From an uncultured Clostridia bacterium (GTDB lineage: Bacteria > Bacillota > Clostridia > Oscillospirales > Oscillospiraceae): a DNA stretch of 6,999 bases. Below, piece by piece: positions 1-5,137 of this stretch. The stretch is from contig CAMGPO010000064.1 of assembly GCA_946060825.1 (NCBI GenBank), forward strand, positions 1 through 6,999, in the 5' to 3' direction. The number at the start of each line of letters is the position of its first letter. Position 1 is the first letter of the stretch. The notes under the pieces are model-generated. The model had not been told where the DNA came from and made no database searches. It was given only the letters and a program-made list of their open reading frames with translations. Made by a program: the position numbers and the translations under genes.

Positions 1-307
1 GCTGCTCGCCCCGTCCCTTCATGGCCACGATGCCGCCCGCGTCCAGATCATCGACGAAGGCCCGGCCGCTGGCAAGGTCGATCCCCTCCGGGAACTCCGG
101 ATATTCCGGCTCCGGTTCAGGTTCAGGTTCAGGCCCCGGTTCAGGTTCAGGCTCCGGTTCCGGTTCGGGCTTCGCCGCAGGCTCGTCCATCGGCACCGGG
201 TCTGGGATTTCCGGCGGCTTCAGCTCCGTCACGGCGCAGCCGCAGAGCAGGCACAGGGCCAGCAGCAGGGCCAGCAGGCGGAGCACAGTATGGTTTCGTA
301 GATTCAT
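1..307 (-). CDS. Putative lipoprotein with Pro-Glu repeat linker (C-terminus outside window)
   Basis: The reading frame starts at an ATG (307-305) and stays open to the window edge, so only the first 102 residues are visible. Residues 1-24 form a lipoprotein signal: Arg residues near the N-terminus, a Leu/Ala-rich hydrophobic core (about 8-21) and a Leu-Cys-Gly-Cys lipobox, with Cys24 as the likely lipidated residue. The protein is therefore predicted to be exported and anchored to the outer face of the cell membrane. A short stretch is followed by about 22 residues of alternating Pro and Glu (47-68, one Gly interruption), probably an extended acidic spacer that holds a C-terminal domain off the membrane. 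The start of that domain (from about 70) has no motif I recognise. An AAAGGGA-like ribosome binding site lies about 9 bases upstream. The gene diverges from the lipoprotein at 530. Function unknown. Confidence 0.8.
   Translation of the reverse strand, partial: MNLRNHTVLRLLALLLALCLLCGCAVTELKPPEIPDPVPMDEPAAKPEPEPEPEPEPGPEPEPEPEPEYPEFPEGIDLASGRAFVDDLDAGGIVAMKGRGEQ
104..169 (-). repeat. Hexanucleotide tandem repeat coding for (Pro-Glu)n
   Basis: A degenerate 6-base unit (GAACCT/GAACCG on the minus strand) is repeated about eleven times in the lipoprotein reading frame and codes for residues 47-68. Because the unit is a multiple of three, slippage would change linker length without a frameshift. 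Confidence 0.8.
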
Positions 308-358
308 AGGCGATGTTCCCTTTCGGGTAATTTGCGCCGCAGCGCACCAGTCCAATGT

Positions 359-387
359 ATTATAGCACGCCCCAGCGGCTTTTTCCA
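359..387 (-). promoter_or_regulatory. Extended -10 promoter for the minus-strand lipoprotein
   Basis: On the minus strand, TGC-TATAAT occupies 367-359: a perfect -10 hexamer with the TGn extension. It is preceded 17 bases upstream by TGGAAA (387-382), a four-of-six match to the -35 consensus. It lies about 50 bases upstream of the ATG at 307. Predicted by eye only. Confidence 0.65.
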
Positions 388-489
388 GAGTGGAATCGTC
401 GAATCCGGCCTTTTTCAGGCGGCAGCAAAACTTTTTCCACTCTTTGCCGTCTTTGATGGTGGGGACGGTACAATTTTGATGCCGTGGCC

Positions 490-498
490 TGCTATACT
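490..498 (+). promoter_or_regulatory. Extended -10 promoter for the plus-strand lipoprotein
   Basis: TGC-TATACT at 490-498 is an extended -10 element with five of six matches to TATAAT. It lies 31 bases upstream of the ATG at 530 and just before the ribosome binding site. No good -35 hexamer sits at 16-18 bases spacing, which is typical of extended -10 promoters. The divergent promoter at 359-387 uses the same TGCTATA core. Confidence 0.55.
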
Positions 499-512
499 GA
501 ACCAAACCTCAT

Positions 513-519
513 AAAGGAG
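513..519 (+). promoter_or_regulatory. Ribosome binding site deciding the lipoprotein start
   Basis: AAAGGAG at 513-519 is 10 bases from the ATG at 530 but only 1 base from the in-frame GTG at 521. This makes the ATG at 530 the likely start, giving a signal peptide that begins Met-Lys-Arg. Confidence 0.8.
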
Positions 520-529
520 TGTGGATCCT

Positions 530-1486
530 ATGAAACGAATGATCGCCCTTACCCTGCTTTTGCTGCTCACCCTGACAGCCTGCGGCCGGAGAACGGCGGA
601 ACTGCCGGAGACGCCCGCAGAGGCACCGGCAGAGACGCCCGCAGAGGCACCGGCAGAGACGCCCGCGGAAGCGCCGGTGGAGGAACCGTCCGCCGGAGAG
701 GCCCCCGCATTGGAAGGCTGGCTGGAACTGACCAACCAGCTCCCCTATTCCTTCGACTGGGACGGCGACGGCGAGGACGAGACCATCGACATCCAGCCGC
801 TGAAATCCAGTTCTGAGGCCGACGGCGTGGCCTTCCCCCTGCAGCTTGAGAACAACGGCCAGATCTGGCGCAGCATGGATCCCGGCGTCTGGAACGTCAT
901 GCTCTATCTGACGGACCTGGGCAGCGACGGCAGCTACGAGCTGTTCCTGTCCGGCGACGTCGCCTCCGACGATTATGTAACCTATGGCTGGCGGCTGACG
1001 GACGGCGATCCGGAGCCGATCAAGTTCACCGGCGAGGTTCGCTATGACAACGTGACCTGGGTGGACTACGTCGAGGGCGCTTTCGTGGACGCGGCGGAGG
1101 ACGGACAGATCCGGATTACATCTAACCTCTACATGCTGGGCACCTACGGCGGCGTGCGGCCCTACGCTTTCAACGACGCGGGCGAGATGGCACCGGTGGA
1201 GGGCACAGTCTGGGACTACCCTGACAACGACCAGGACCTGACCCTGCGGACGGCCTTGACCGCCCCCAGCGTGACGGCACGCAATGGCAGCCCCGACGGC
1301 GGCACCCTGACCCTCGAGGCCGGAGACACGCTGCGCCTGACCGGCTCCGACGGCGTCTCCCGCGCCTGGTTTGAGACAGCCGACGGCCGGTTTGGCGTCC
1401 TGGAGGTGGAGAAGCTGGACTGGCAGTGGGCCATCGGCGGCGTGGTGGAGGAAGAAATCTTCACATTTCTCCCCTATGCAGGCTGA
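530..1486 (+). CDS. Putative lipoprotein with ETPAEAPA repeats and a Ca-binding-like loop
   Basis: 318 residues from the ATG at 530; an in-frame GTG at 521 is rejected because it touches the ribosome binding site. Residues 1-18 are a lipoprotein signal ending in the lipobox Leu-Thr-Ala-Cys, with Cys18 the predicted lipidated residue, so the protein should be tethered outside the membrane. Residues 27-50 are three copies of an eight-residue ETPAEAPA/V unit, an acidic Pro-rich spacer. The body begins near residue 62. Asp76, Asp78 and Asp80 followed by Gly form a DxDxDG loop resembling calcium-binding or FG-GAP/VCBS-type repeats, and a second similar stretch is near 129-140 (DLGSDGSYEL). The C-terminal 60 residues are beta-rich and could be an SH3-like domain, but I cannot confirm this. 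No catalytic motif is visible. A surface-binding or sensing role is a guess. It diverges from another lipoprotein and is followed by an independently promoted PLP enzyme. Confidence 0.85.
   Translation: MKRMIALTLLLLLTLTACGRRTAELPETPAEAPAETPAEAPAETPAEAPVEEPSAGEAPALEGWLELTNQLPYSFDWDGDGEDETIDIQPLKSSSEADGVAFPLQLENNGQIWRSMDPGVWNVMLYLTDLGSDGSYELFLSGDVASDDYVTYGWRLTDGDPEPIKFTGEVRYDNVTWVDYVEGAFVDAAEDGQIRITSNLYMLGTYGGVRPYAFNDAGEMAPVEGTVWDYPDNDQDLTLRTALTAPSVTARNGSPDGGTLTLEAGDTLRLTGSDGVSRAWFETADGRFGVLEVEKLDWQWAIGGVVEEEIFTFLPYAG
608..679 (+). repeat. Three tandem 24-base coding repeats (ETPAEAPA)
   Basis: The units lie at 608-631, 632-655 and 656-679. The first two are identical at the DNA level; the third differs at a few bases (GCG for GCA, GAA for GAG, final GTG for GCA). 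They encode the acidic Pro-rich linker just after the lipidated Cys. The exact identity of the first two units suggests recent duplication or slippage. Confidence 0.9.
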
Positions 1487-1514
1487 TTTCAGATAATCCC
1501 GCAGCACTTACGGG

Positions 1515-1543
1515 TTGACGAACGGGTGAAATCGCTTTATACT
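1515..1543 (+). promoter_or_regulatory. Near-consensus sigma-70-type promoter for the PLP enzyme
   Basis: TTGACG (1515-1520) and TATACT (1538-1543) are separated by exactly 17 bases, each matching five of six consensus positions. Transcription would start near 1550, giving a leader of about 50 bases. That is too short for a T-box or SAM riboswitch, so no leader regulation is evident. Confidence 0.8.
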
Positions 1544-1598
1544 GATAAAGAAATTTTCCGGGCTTTTCCGGTATCAGAGAGAGAAGGAGCGATTTCCC

Positions 1599-2783
1599 AT
1601 GGCAAAACGAACCTACGGCCACGAATACGGCTTTGCGACCCGGGCCGTCCACACCGGCAACGACGTGGACGGTGAGTCCGGCGCTCTGCGCCGCCCCATC
1701 ACCATGGCCAACAGCTATGAGCTGCCCTACGACCCCACCAGCGTGAGCTGGAGCACCCCCGGCGGCAACCTCTACACCCGCAACGGCGGCACCAACCAGG
1801 GCTATCTTCAGGAGAAGATCGCCTCCCTGGAAAACGGCGAGGACTGCGTCGTCCTGGCCTCCGGCGTGGCGGCCCTCAGCGGCCTGTTCTTCGCCCTCCT
1901 GCAGCAGGGCGACCACGTGGTTTTCTCGAGCGTCACCTACATCGCCTGCTACCGCCTGCTCAATGAACTGTTCAACGGCAAGTTCGGCGTGGAGACCACC
2001 ATCGTGGACACCACCGACCCGGAGAACGTCCGCAAGGCCATGCGGCCCAACACCAAGCTCGTCCACATCGAGACCCCGGGCAACCCGACCCTGATGGTCA
2101 GCGACATCGCGGAGATCGCCAAGATCGCCCACGAGGGCGGCGCCCTCCTCTCTGTGGACAACACCTTCGCCTCCCCCTACTGCCAGCGGCCCATTGACCT
2201 GGGCGCCGACTTCGTCATCGAGAGCCTGACCAAGTACATCAACGGCCACGGCGACTCCATGGGCGGCGCAATTATCGGCCGGAAGGAACACCTCGACGTG
2301 ATCCGCGCCCAGTCCCAGATCAACCTGGGCGGCGCCATCAGCCCCTTCAACGCCTGGCTCATCATGCGAGGCGCTTCCACCCTGCCCCTGCGGATGCGGC
2401 AGCACAACGAGAGCGCCCTGAAGATCGCCCGGTATCTGGAGGCCAACGAGAAGATCAGCTTTGTGGCCTATCCCGGCCTGGAAAGCGACCCGGGCCACGC
2501 CGTGGCCTGCAAGCAGATGGAGCACGGCTTCGGCGGCGTCATGGCCTTCGGCCTCAAGGGCAGCCACGACGACCACTGCAAGTTCGTCAGCAAGCTCAAG
2601 GTCATCACCAACGCCGTGTCCCTGGGCCACGACGAGAGCCTGATCGTCTTTCTCGGCGAAAACGACGAGCGGCAGTACCTGTACCCGGAAAAGTTCCACA
2701 ACGGCTTCTTCCGCTTCAGCGTCGGCCTCGAGGACGCCGAGGACCTGATCGCCGACATCCAGCAGGCCCTGGATCAGATCTGA
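1599..2783 (+). CDS. PLP-dependent Cys/Met metabolism (trans-sulfuration) family enzyme
   Basis: 394 residues, normal length for this family of cytosolic fold-type I enzymes that add, remove or replace groups on the gamma or beta carbon of sulfur amino acids. Visible landmarks are Tyr59 and Arg61 in an LYTR motif (bind the phosphate of the neighbouring subunit's cofactor), Tyr114 (stacks on the PLP ring), Asp187 in VDNTF (pairs with the pyridine nitrogen), Lys212 in ESLTKY (Schiff base) and Arg372 (substrate carboxylate). The usual SRxxNPT after the Tyr-Arg pair is replaced by NGGTNQGY. The methionine gamma-lyase residues Cys116, Lys240 and Asp241 appear to be Ala, Gln and Ile here. The usual ESLxxHPAxMTH stretch is replaced by a different segment at 346-370. 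The substrate is therefore uncertain: a C-S lyase or cystathionine gamma-synthase/lyase relative. The ribosome binding site AGAAGGAG lies 9 bases upstream. It is a single-gene unit with its own promoter and terminator. Confidence 0.93.
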   Translation: MAKRTYGHEYGFATRAVHTGNDVDGESGALRRPITMANSYELPYDPTSVSWSTPGGNLYTRNGGTNQGYLQEKIASLENGEDCVVLASGVAALSGLFFALLQQGDHVVFSSVTYIACYRLLNELFNGKFGVETTIVDTTDPENVRKAMRPNTKLVHIETPGNPTLMVSDIAEIAKIAHEGGALLSVDNTFASPYCQRPIDLGADFVIESLTKYINGHGDSMGGAIIGRKEHLDVIRAQSQINLGGAISPFNAWLIMRGASTLPLRMRQHNESALKIARYLEANEKISFVAYPGLESDPGHAVACKQMEHGFGGVMAFGLKGSHDDHCKFVSKLKVITNAVSLGHDESLIVFLGENDERQYLYPEKFHNGFFRFSVGLEDAEDLIADIQQALDQI

Positions 2784-2791
2784 ATTTCCAC

Positions 2792-2827
2792 AAAACCCTC
2801 CGTATGGAATCCATACGGAGGGTTTTT
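2792..2827 (+). terminator. Strong, probably bidirectional intrinsic terminator
   Basis: A perfect 12-bp stem (2796-2807 with 2811-2822) closes a 3-base AAT loop. It is followed by TTTTT (2823-2827) and preceded by AAAA (2792-2795), which reads as a T-tract on the minus strand. It lies 8 bases after the stop of the PLP enzyme gene and about 75 bases past the end of the converging BFD-like gene, so it can serve both. Confidence 0.93.
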
Positions 2828-2902
2828 CTGCGCCGCTGACCGGCAGCGCGGAGTTTGCCGTCCTCGAAACCGGCGCAGCGCATTTCGGAAAATACCGGAT
2901 GG

Positions 2903-3094
2903 TCATTCATCCCGCTGCGCTTCCTTCACGTCTCTGATCAGATACGCGAGAAACTCTTTGCATGTTCCGCAGCCTTTGCCCGCGCCGGTTGCATCCATAA
3001 CCTGCTGTAACGTGTCCGCTCCGTTCCGAACGGCATCCTCTATCCTGCCATATGTGACATTTTTGCAGTGACACGCTTCTTTCCTGCGATTCAA
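2903..3094 (-). CDS. BFD-like [2Fe-2S]-binding protein
   Basis: 63 residues, a stand-alone BFD domain (bacterioferritin-associated ferredoxin-like, Fer2_BFD), expected to be cytosolic. The four cluster ligands are clear: Cys8 and Cys10 as CxC, then 31 residues, then Cys42 and Cys45 as CxxC, with the usual helical middle and an AGKGCGTC second motif. The chosen start is TTG at 3094-3092, because a purine-rich GAGGGGGG lies 8 bases upstream and a good -10 element lies about 40 bases upstream. A longer in-frame start at 3190 would run through that promoter and into the next gene's terminator. The nearby ATG at 3099 is out of frame and stops at once. BFD domains act in electron transfer to bacterioferritin or as modules of nitrite reductases, NifU-like proteins and FAD-dependent oxidoreductases. 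No such partner is adjacent, so the partner is unknown. Confidence 0.85.
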   Translation of the reverse strand: MNRRKEACHCKNVTYGRIEDAVRNGADTLQQVMDATGAGKGCGTCKEFLAYLIRDVKEAQRDE

Positions 3095-3102
3095 AACATT
3101 GT

Positions 3103-3110
3103 CCCCCCTC
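3103..3110 (-). promoter_or_regulatory. Ribosome binding site supporting a TTG start
   Basis: On the minus strand GAGGGGGG (3110-3103) ends 8 bases before the TTG at 3094. It is an unusually G-rich Shine-Dalgarno sequence and the main reason for choosing the TTG start of the BFD-like gene. Confidence 0.6.
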
Positions 3111-3134
3111 GAAATTCCGATTGATTTCACTCTC

Positions 3135-3140
3135 AGTATA
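3135..3140 (-). promoter_or_regulatory. -10 element for the BFD-like gene
   Basis: TATACT on the minus strand (3140-3135) matches five of six -10 positions. The -35 region is poor (TAGATT at 16 bases spacing). The element lies between the terminator of the preceding gene (3173-3201) and the TTG start at 3094, as expected for an independent unit. Confidence 0.45.
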
Positions 3141-3172
3141 CAGAAAAAACACAGAAAATCTACCCTCTGCGC

Positions 3173-3201
3173 AAAAAAGCCGGGGAGCAAAGCTCCCCGG
3201 C
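3173..3201 (-). terminator. Intrinsic terminator of the P-loop-like gene
   Basis: A perfect 10-bp GC-rich stem (3179-3188 with 3192-3201) with an AAA loop is followed on the minus strand by six T (3178-3173). It begins 14 bases past the stop codon at 3216. Confidence 0.93.
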
Positions 3202-3215
3202 GGATAAAACCGCAA

Positions 3216-3626
3216 TCAGCAGTATTTCTTGATGCCGTAGCGGGCGTTGGCCGGATCGTCGGTCACGGAGATCGTAAAGCTGACCGAATTCCGCTCGCCG
3301 AACTGGGCGCACCAGTCCAGGAATGCCTCGGCCTCCTCCGGATCCTTGCTGCCGGCCACTTTATACAGGCTGTCGATGAGGATGTGGGAAATATCGAAAT
3401 TGCCGCCGTGCAGGCCGGACAGGAAGCCACGCAGGAACGTGAAGCCCTCCATGCCGTAATCTCTGGCGTCGATCAGACGCACCCGGTAGTCCACGTCGTA
3501 GGTCAGGTCGTTGCCCTTCTCGATACAGACCAGACTGCCATTCTCCTGCACGAGGGCCTCTCCAATGGCCTTCATCAGTTCCTTCGTATTGCCGGAGCCC
3601 TTGTCTCCTAAAATCACCTTCACCAT
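3216..3626 (-). CDS. Small P-loop-like protein with altered Walker A motif
   Basis: 136 residues from the ATG at 3626-3624. A TTG ten codons upstream is in frame but lies beyond the AAAGGAGG ribosome binding site (3645-3638, 11 bases from the ATG), so it is rejected. Residues 7-15 read GDKGSGNTK, matching the nucleotide-binding loop GxxGxGK[ST] except that Asn13 replaces the key Lys. A beta strand ending in Asp85 (HILIDS) fits a Walker B. From memory, small proteins of this layout with GSGKTK are widespread in Clostridia and are often labelled 'twitching motility protein PilT' or ATPase, without good evidence for that role. The rest is a mixed alpha/beta fold with no membrane segment or signal peptide, so it should be cytosolic. 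Neighbours on the same strand are a PGI-fold protein upstream and a BFD-like protein downstream, but it has its own promoter and terminator. Function unknown. Confidence 0.85.
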   Translation of the reverse strand: MVKVILGDKGSGNTKELMKAIGEALVQENGSLVCIEKGNDLTYDVDYRVRLIDARDYGMEGFTFLRGFLSGLHGGNFDISHILIDSLYKVAGSKDPEEAEAFLDWCAQFGERNSVSFTISVTDDPANARYGIKKYC

Positions 3627-3670
3627 AGCGGTTAGTTCCTCCTTTGCAAGGTGCAATTATTGACACCTCT

Positions 3671-3699
3671 ATACTAACGGAAAATTGTGAACATTTCAA
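3671..3699 (-). promoter_or_regulatory. Promoter for the P-loop-like gene
   Basis: On the minus strand TTGAAA (3699-3694, five of six) and TAGTAT (3676-3671, four of six) are 17 bases apart. They lie about 45 bases upstream of the ATG at 3626, between the end of the upstream gene (3748) and this gene. Confidence 0.5.
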
Positions 3700-3747
3700 C
3701 CTCCATTGTAAAGATTTTCGGCAGGAGGTGTGAAATCCGGGTGAAGC

Positions 3748-5007
3748 TCAGCAGCGGCCGGGGGCGCCGAGGGCGTCCAGCATCCGCCTGCGGCTGCGGC
3801 TCAGGGGCCGCTCCGCGAAGGGATCCTCGCCGAGGAAGAAGGTCCAGAGGGCGGCGGTGTACTCGAGGAAGCGCACCAGGCCGCCAACCGTCCGGACGTC
3901 CAGAGGGCCGCAGTCCAGCAGGAAGGCGGGAATGCCGCTGTCCAGATGATCCTCCATGATGGCCTCGAGGGACGCCTTTTCCACGTCTGCCAGGGTGCGG
4001 CCCTCGAGGAAGCTCATGGAATCGGTATCGTCCCAGGCCGATTCCACCGGCATCGGATCCTCCGGCGGCTGGGCACGCAGGTACGTCTCAAAGACGTCCC
4101 GGCGGCCGTCGCCCAGGCGGGCGTCCCGGCCGCAGAGGGCCGAGAACGACAGGGGGCCGGGATAGTCGGCAAAGAGGTGCTGCCAGAACTTGCAGAAGGC
4201 GTCCATGCGGTTCTCACAGGCCATCAGCAGCTCCACGGTGCGGCCCCGCTCCCAGAGCAGGCGGCGGCCGGCGCAGTAGCGCCAGGCCGGATTCTCAAAG
4301 GAAGCCAGACGGAGCTGTTCCTCCAGCTCCGCCGCCCCGGCCAGCAGGCCGGACGGGTCAATTCCGGCGACCAGCAGCGGCAGCAGACCCACGGCGGAGA
4401 GGACGGAAAACCGACCGCAGACCTTTCGCGGCGTGTCAAAGACCGTGACGCCCTGCTCCTCCATCCGGTGGAACAGGCGGCCCTCTTCCTCTTCGGTGAC
4501 GGCGTAGATGCGCTCCCGGGCGCCGGCCTCGCCGTATTTGGCTGTCAGCTTCCACTTGAGGGCGCGGTAGGCCAGGGCCGACTCCATGGTACAGCCGGCG
4601 TAGGTGATGAGGCAGAGGGAGAACTCCCGGTCGTCCAGCAGATTCATCAGCGCCCGGAAGTCCCGGGAGGAGAGGTCGCCGCCGGTGAAGTAGATGCGGG
4701 GCTTGTTGGGATTGGTGTTGTGGAGCTGTCCCCGAAGCAGTTCGAGCACGCCCCGAAGGCCCAGCACGGCCTCGTCGGCTCCGATGACCACCAGGGTGTC
4801 AGAGCTCATGCGGATACGGCGGGCGGCGTCGCGGAGGCGGGACAGCTCCGCTTTGGAGGCCGCCGGGCTCTGCCAGCTCCAGTCGGAAAAGTGGCCGTCG
4901 AAGCCGTCCAACAGGCGGCGGTGGGCCTCCTGAAGCTGGGGCTCCCAAGCCAGCAGCTCCGGCAGGGAGACGCCGTTCCAGAGGTTCGAGAGATCGAGAT
5001 TCAGCAT
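3748..5007 (-). CDS. Degenerate glucose-6-phosphate isomerase-fold protein (probable pseudoenzyme)
   Basis: 419 residues, close to bacterial glucose-6-phosphate isomerase (Pgi, about 450). The start is the ATG at 5007-5005, 7 bases after AAAGGAGG; an in-frame extension upstream runs into a repeat and is rejected. Family landmarks appear in order: an LVVIG strand (72-76), YFTGGDLSS (106-114), LITYAGCTME (133-142), VCGRFSVLSAVGLLPLLVAGID (from 196), and a C-terminal stretch (359-417) resembling the Pgi end up to the LGxPG motif. Key residues differ. The usual GIGGS is GADEA (76-80). The phosphate-binding SKSGTTTE is TYAGCTME. The GESEGK segment carrying the catalytic Glu is not recognisable near 279-285, the STDLHS His segment reads near 290-300 without His, and the C-terminal Lys before LGxPG is not evident. 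Arg199 of the GGR motif remains. It is unlikely to isomerise sugar phosphates; binding or regulatory roles are guesses. It has its own promoter. Confidence 0.8.
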   Translation of the reverse strand: MLNLDLSNLWNGVSLPELLAWEPQLQEAHRRLLDGFDGHFSDWSWQSPAASKAELSRLRDAARRIRMSSDTLVVIGADEAVLGLRGVLELLRGQLHNTNPNKPRIYFTGGDLSSRDFRALMNLLDDREFSLCLITYAGCTMESALAYRALKWKLTAKYGEAGARERIYAVTEEEEGRLFHRMEEQGVTVFDTPRKVCGRFSVLSAVGLLPLLVAGIDPSGLLAGAAELEEQLRLASFENPAWRYCAGRRLLWERGRTVELLMACENRMDAFCKFWQHLFADYPGPLSFSALCGRDARLGDGRRDVFETYLRAQPPEDPMPVESAWDDTDSMSFLEGRTLADVEKASLEAIMEDHLDSGIPAFLLDCGPLDVRTVGGLVRFLEYTAALWTFFLGEDPFAERPLSRSRRRMLDALGAPGRC

Positions 5008-5032
5008 GGCACAGCCTCCTTTTTTTCTTCCC

Positions 5033-5061
5033 ATTCTATCAGCCTTCGCCGGGGATTGCAA
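5033..5061 (-). promoter_or_regulatory. Promoter for the PGI-fold gene
   Basis: On the minus strand TTGCAA (5061-5056, four of six) and TAGAAT (5038-5033, five of six) are exactly 17 bases apart. Transcription would start near 5026, giving a short leader that holds the AAAGGAGG site (5022-5015) and the ATG at 5007. Confidence 0.6.
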
Positions 5062-5089
5062 GAAAGCCTCCGGATTTTCGGAGACAGAG

Positions 5090-5118
5090 CGGCCCGGAAC
5101 CAAGCCGGTTCCGGGCCG
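5090..5118. other. Perfect 12-bp GC-rich hairpin
   Basis: Arms 5090-5101 and 5107-5118 pair perfectly around a 5-base loop (AAGCC). It lies downstream of xdhC on the minus strand, where a terminator would be expected, but no T-run follows directly on either strand (the plus-strand T-run at 5132-5137 is 13 bases away). It could be a weak or factor-assisted terminator or part of the adjacent repeat. Confidence 0.6.
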
Positions 5119-5137
5119 AAGTGTTCGCTCCTTTTTT

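Noticed and set aside
521..529. GTG at 521 as start of the plus-strand lipoprotein
   Set aside because: It is only one base from the AAAGGAG ribosome binding site; the ATG at 530 has proper spacing and gives a standard lipoprotein signal.
608..679. CRISPR-like array
   Set aside because: The 24-base repeats are contiguous without spacers and are in frame in a protein-coding gene.
509..1507. Open frame (332 codons) on the minus strand
   Set aside because: It is antisense to the lipoprotein gene. Its Cys/Arg/Gly-rich C-terminal repeats are just the reverse reading of the ETPAEAPA repeat.
1492..1517. Possible terminator after the plus-strand lipoprotein (CCCG...CGGG)
   Set aside because: The stem is only about 4 bp with a 9-base loop and no T-run, and it overlaps the -35 element of the next promoter. 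No terminator is evident for this lipoprotein gene.
2828..2902. Short gap between terminator and BFD-like gene
   Set aside because: I see no further gene, repeat or RNA in it.
1461..2906. Long open frame (481 codons) on the minus strand
   Set aside because: It is antisense to the clear PLP enzyme gene and runs through its terminator and promoter. The translation is Val/Ala/Gly/His-rich with no domain.
3660..3675. TTGACA and TATACT on the plus strand
   Set aside because: The two hexamers are only 4 bases apart, so they cannot form a promoter together, and no plus-strand gene follows.
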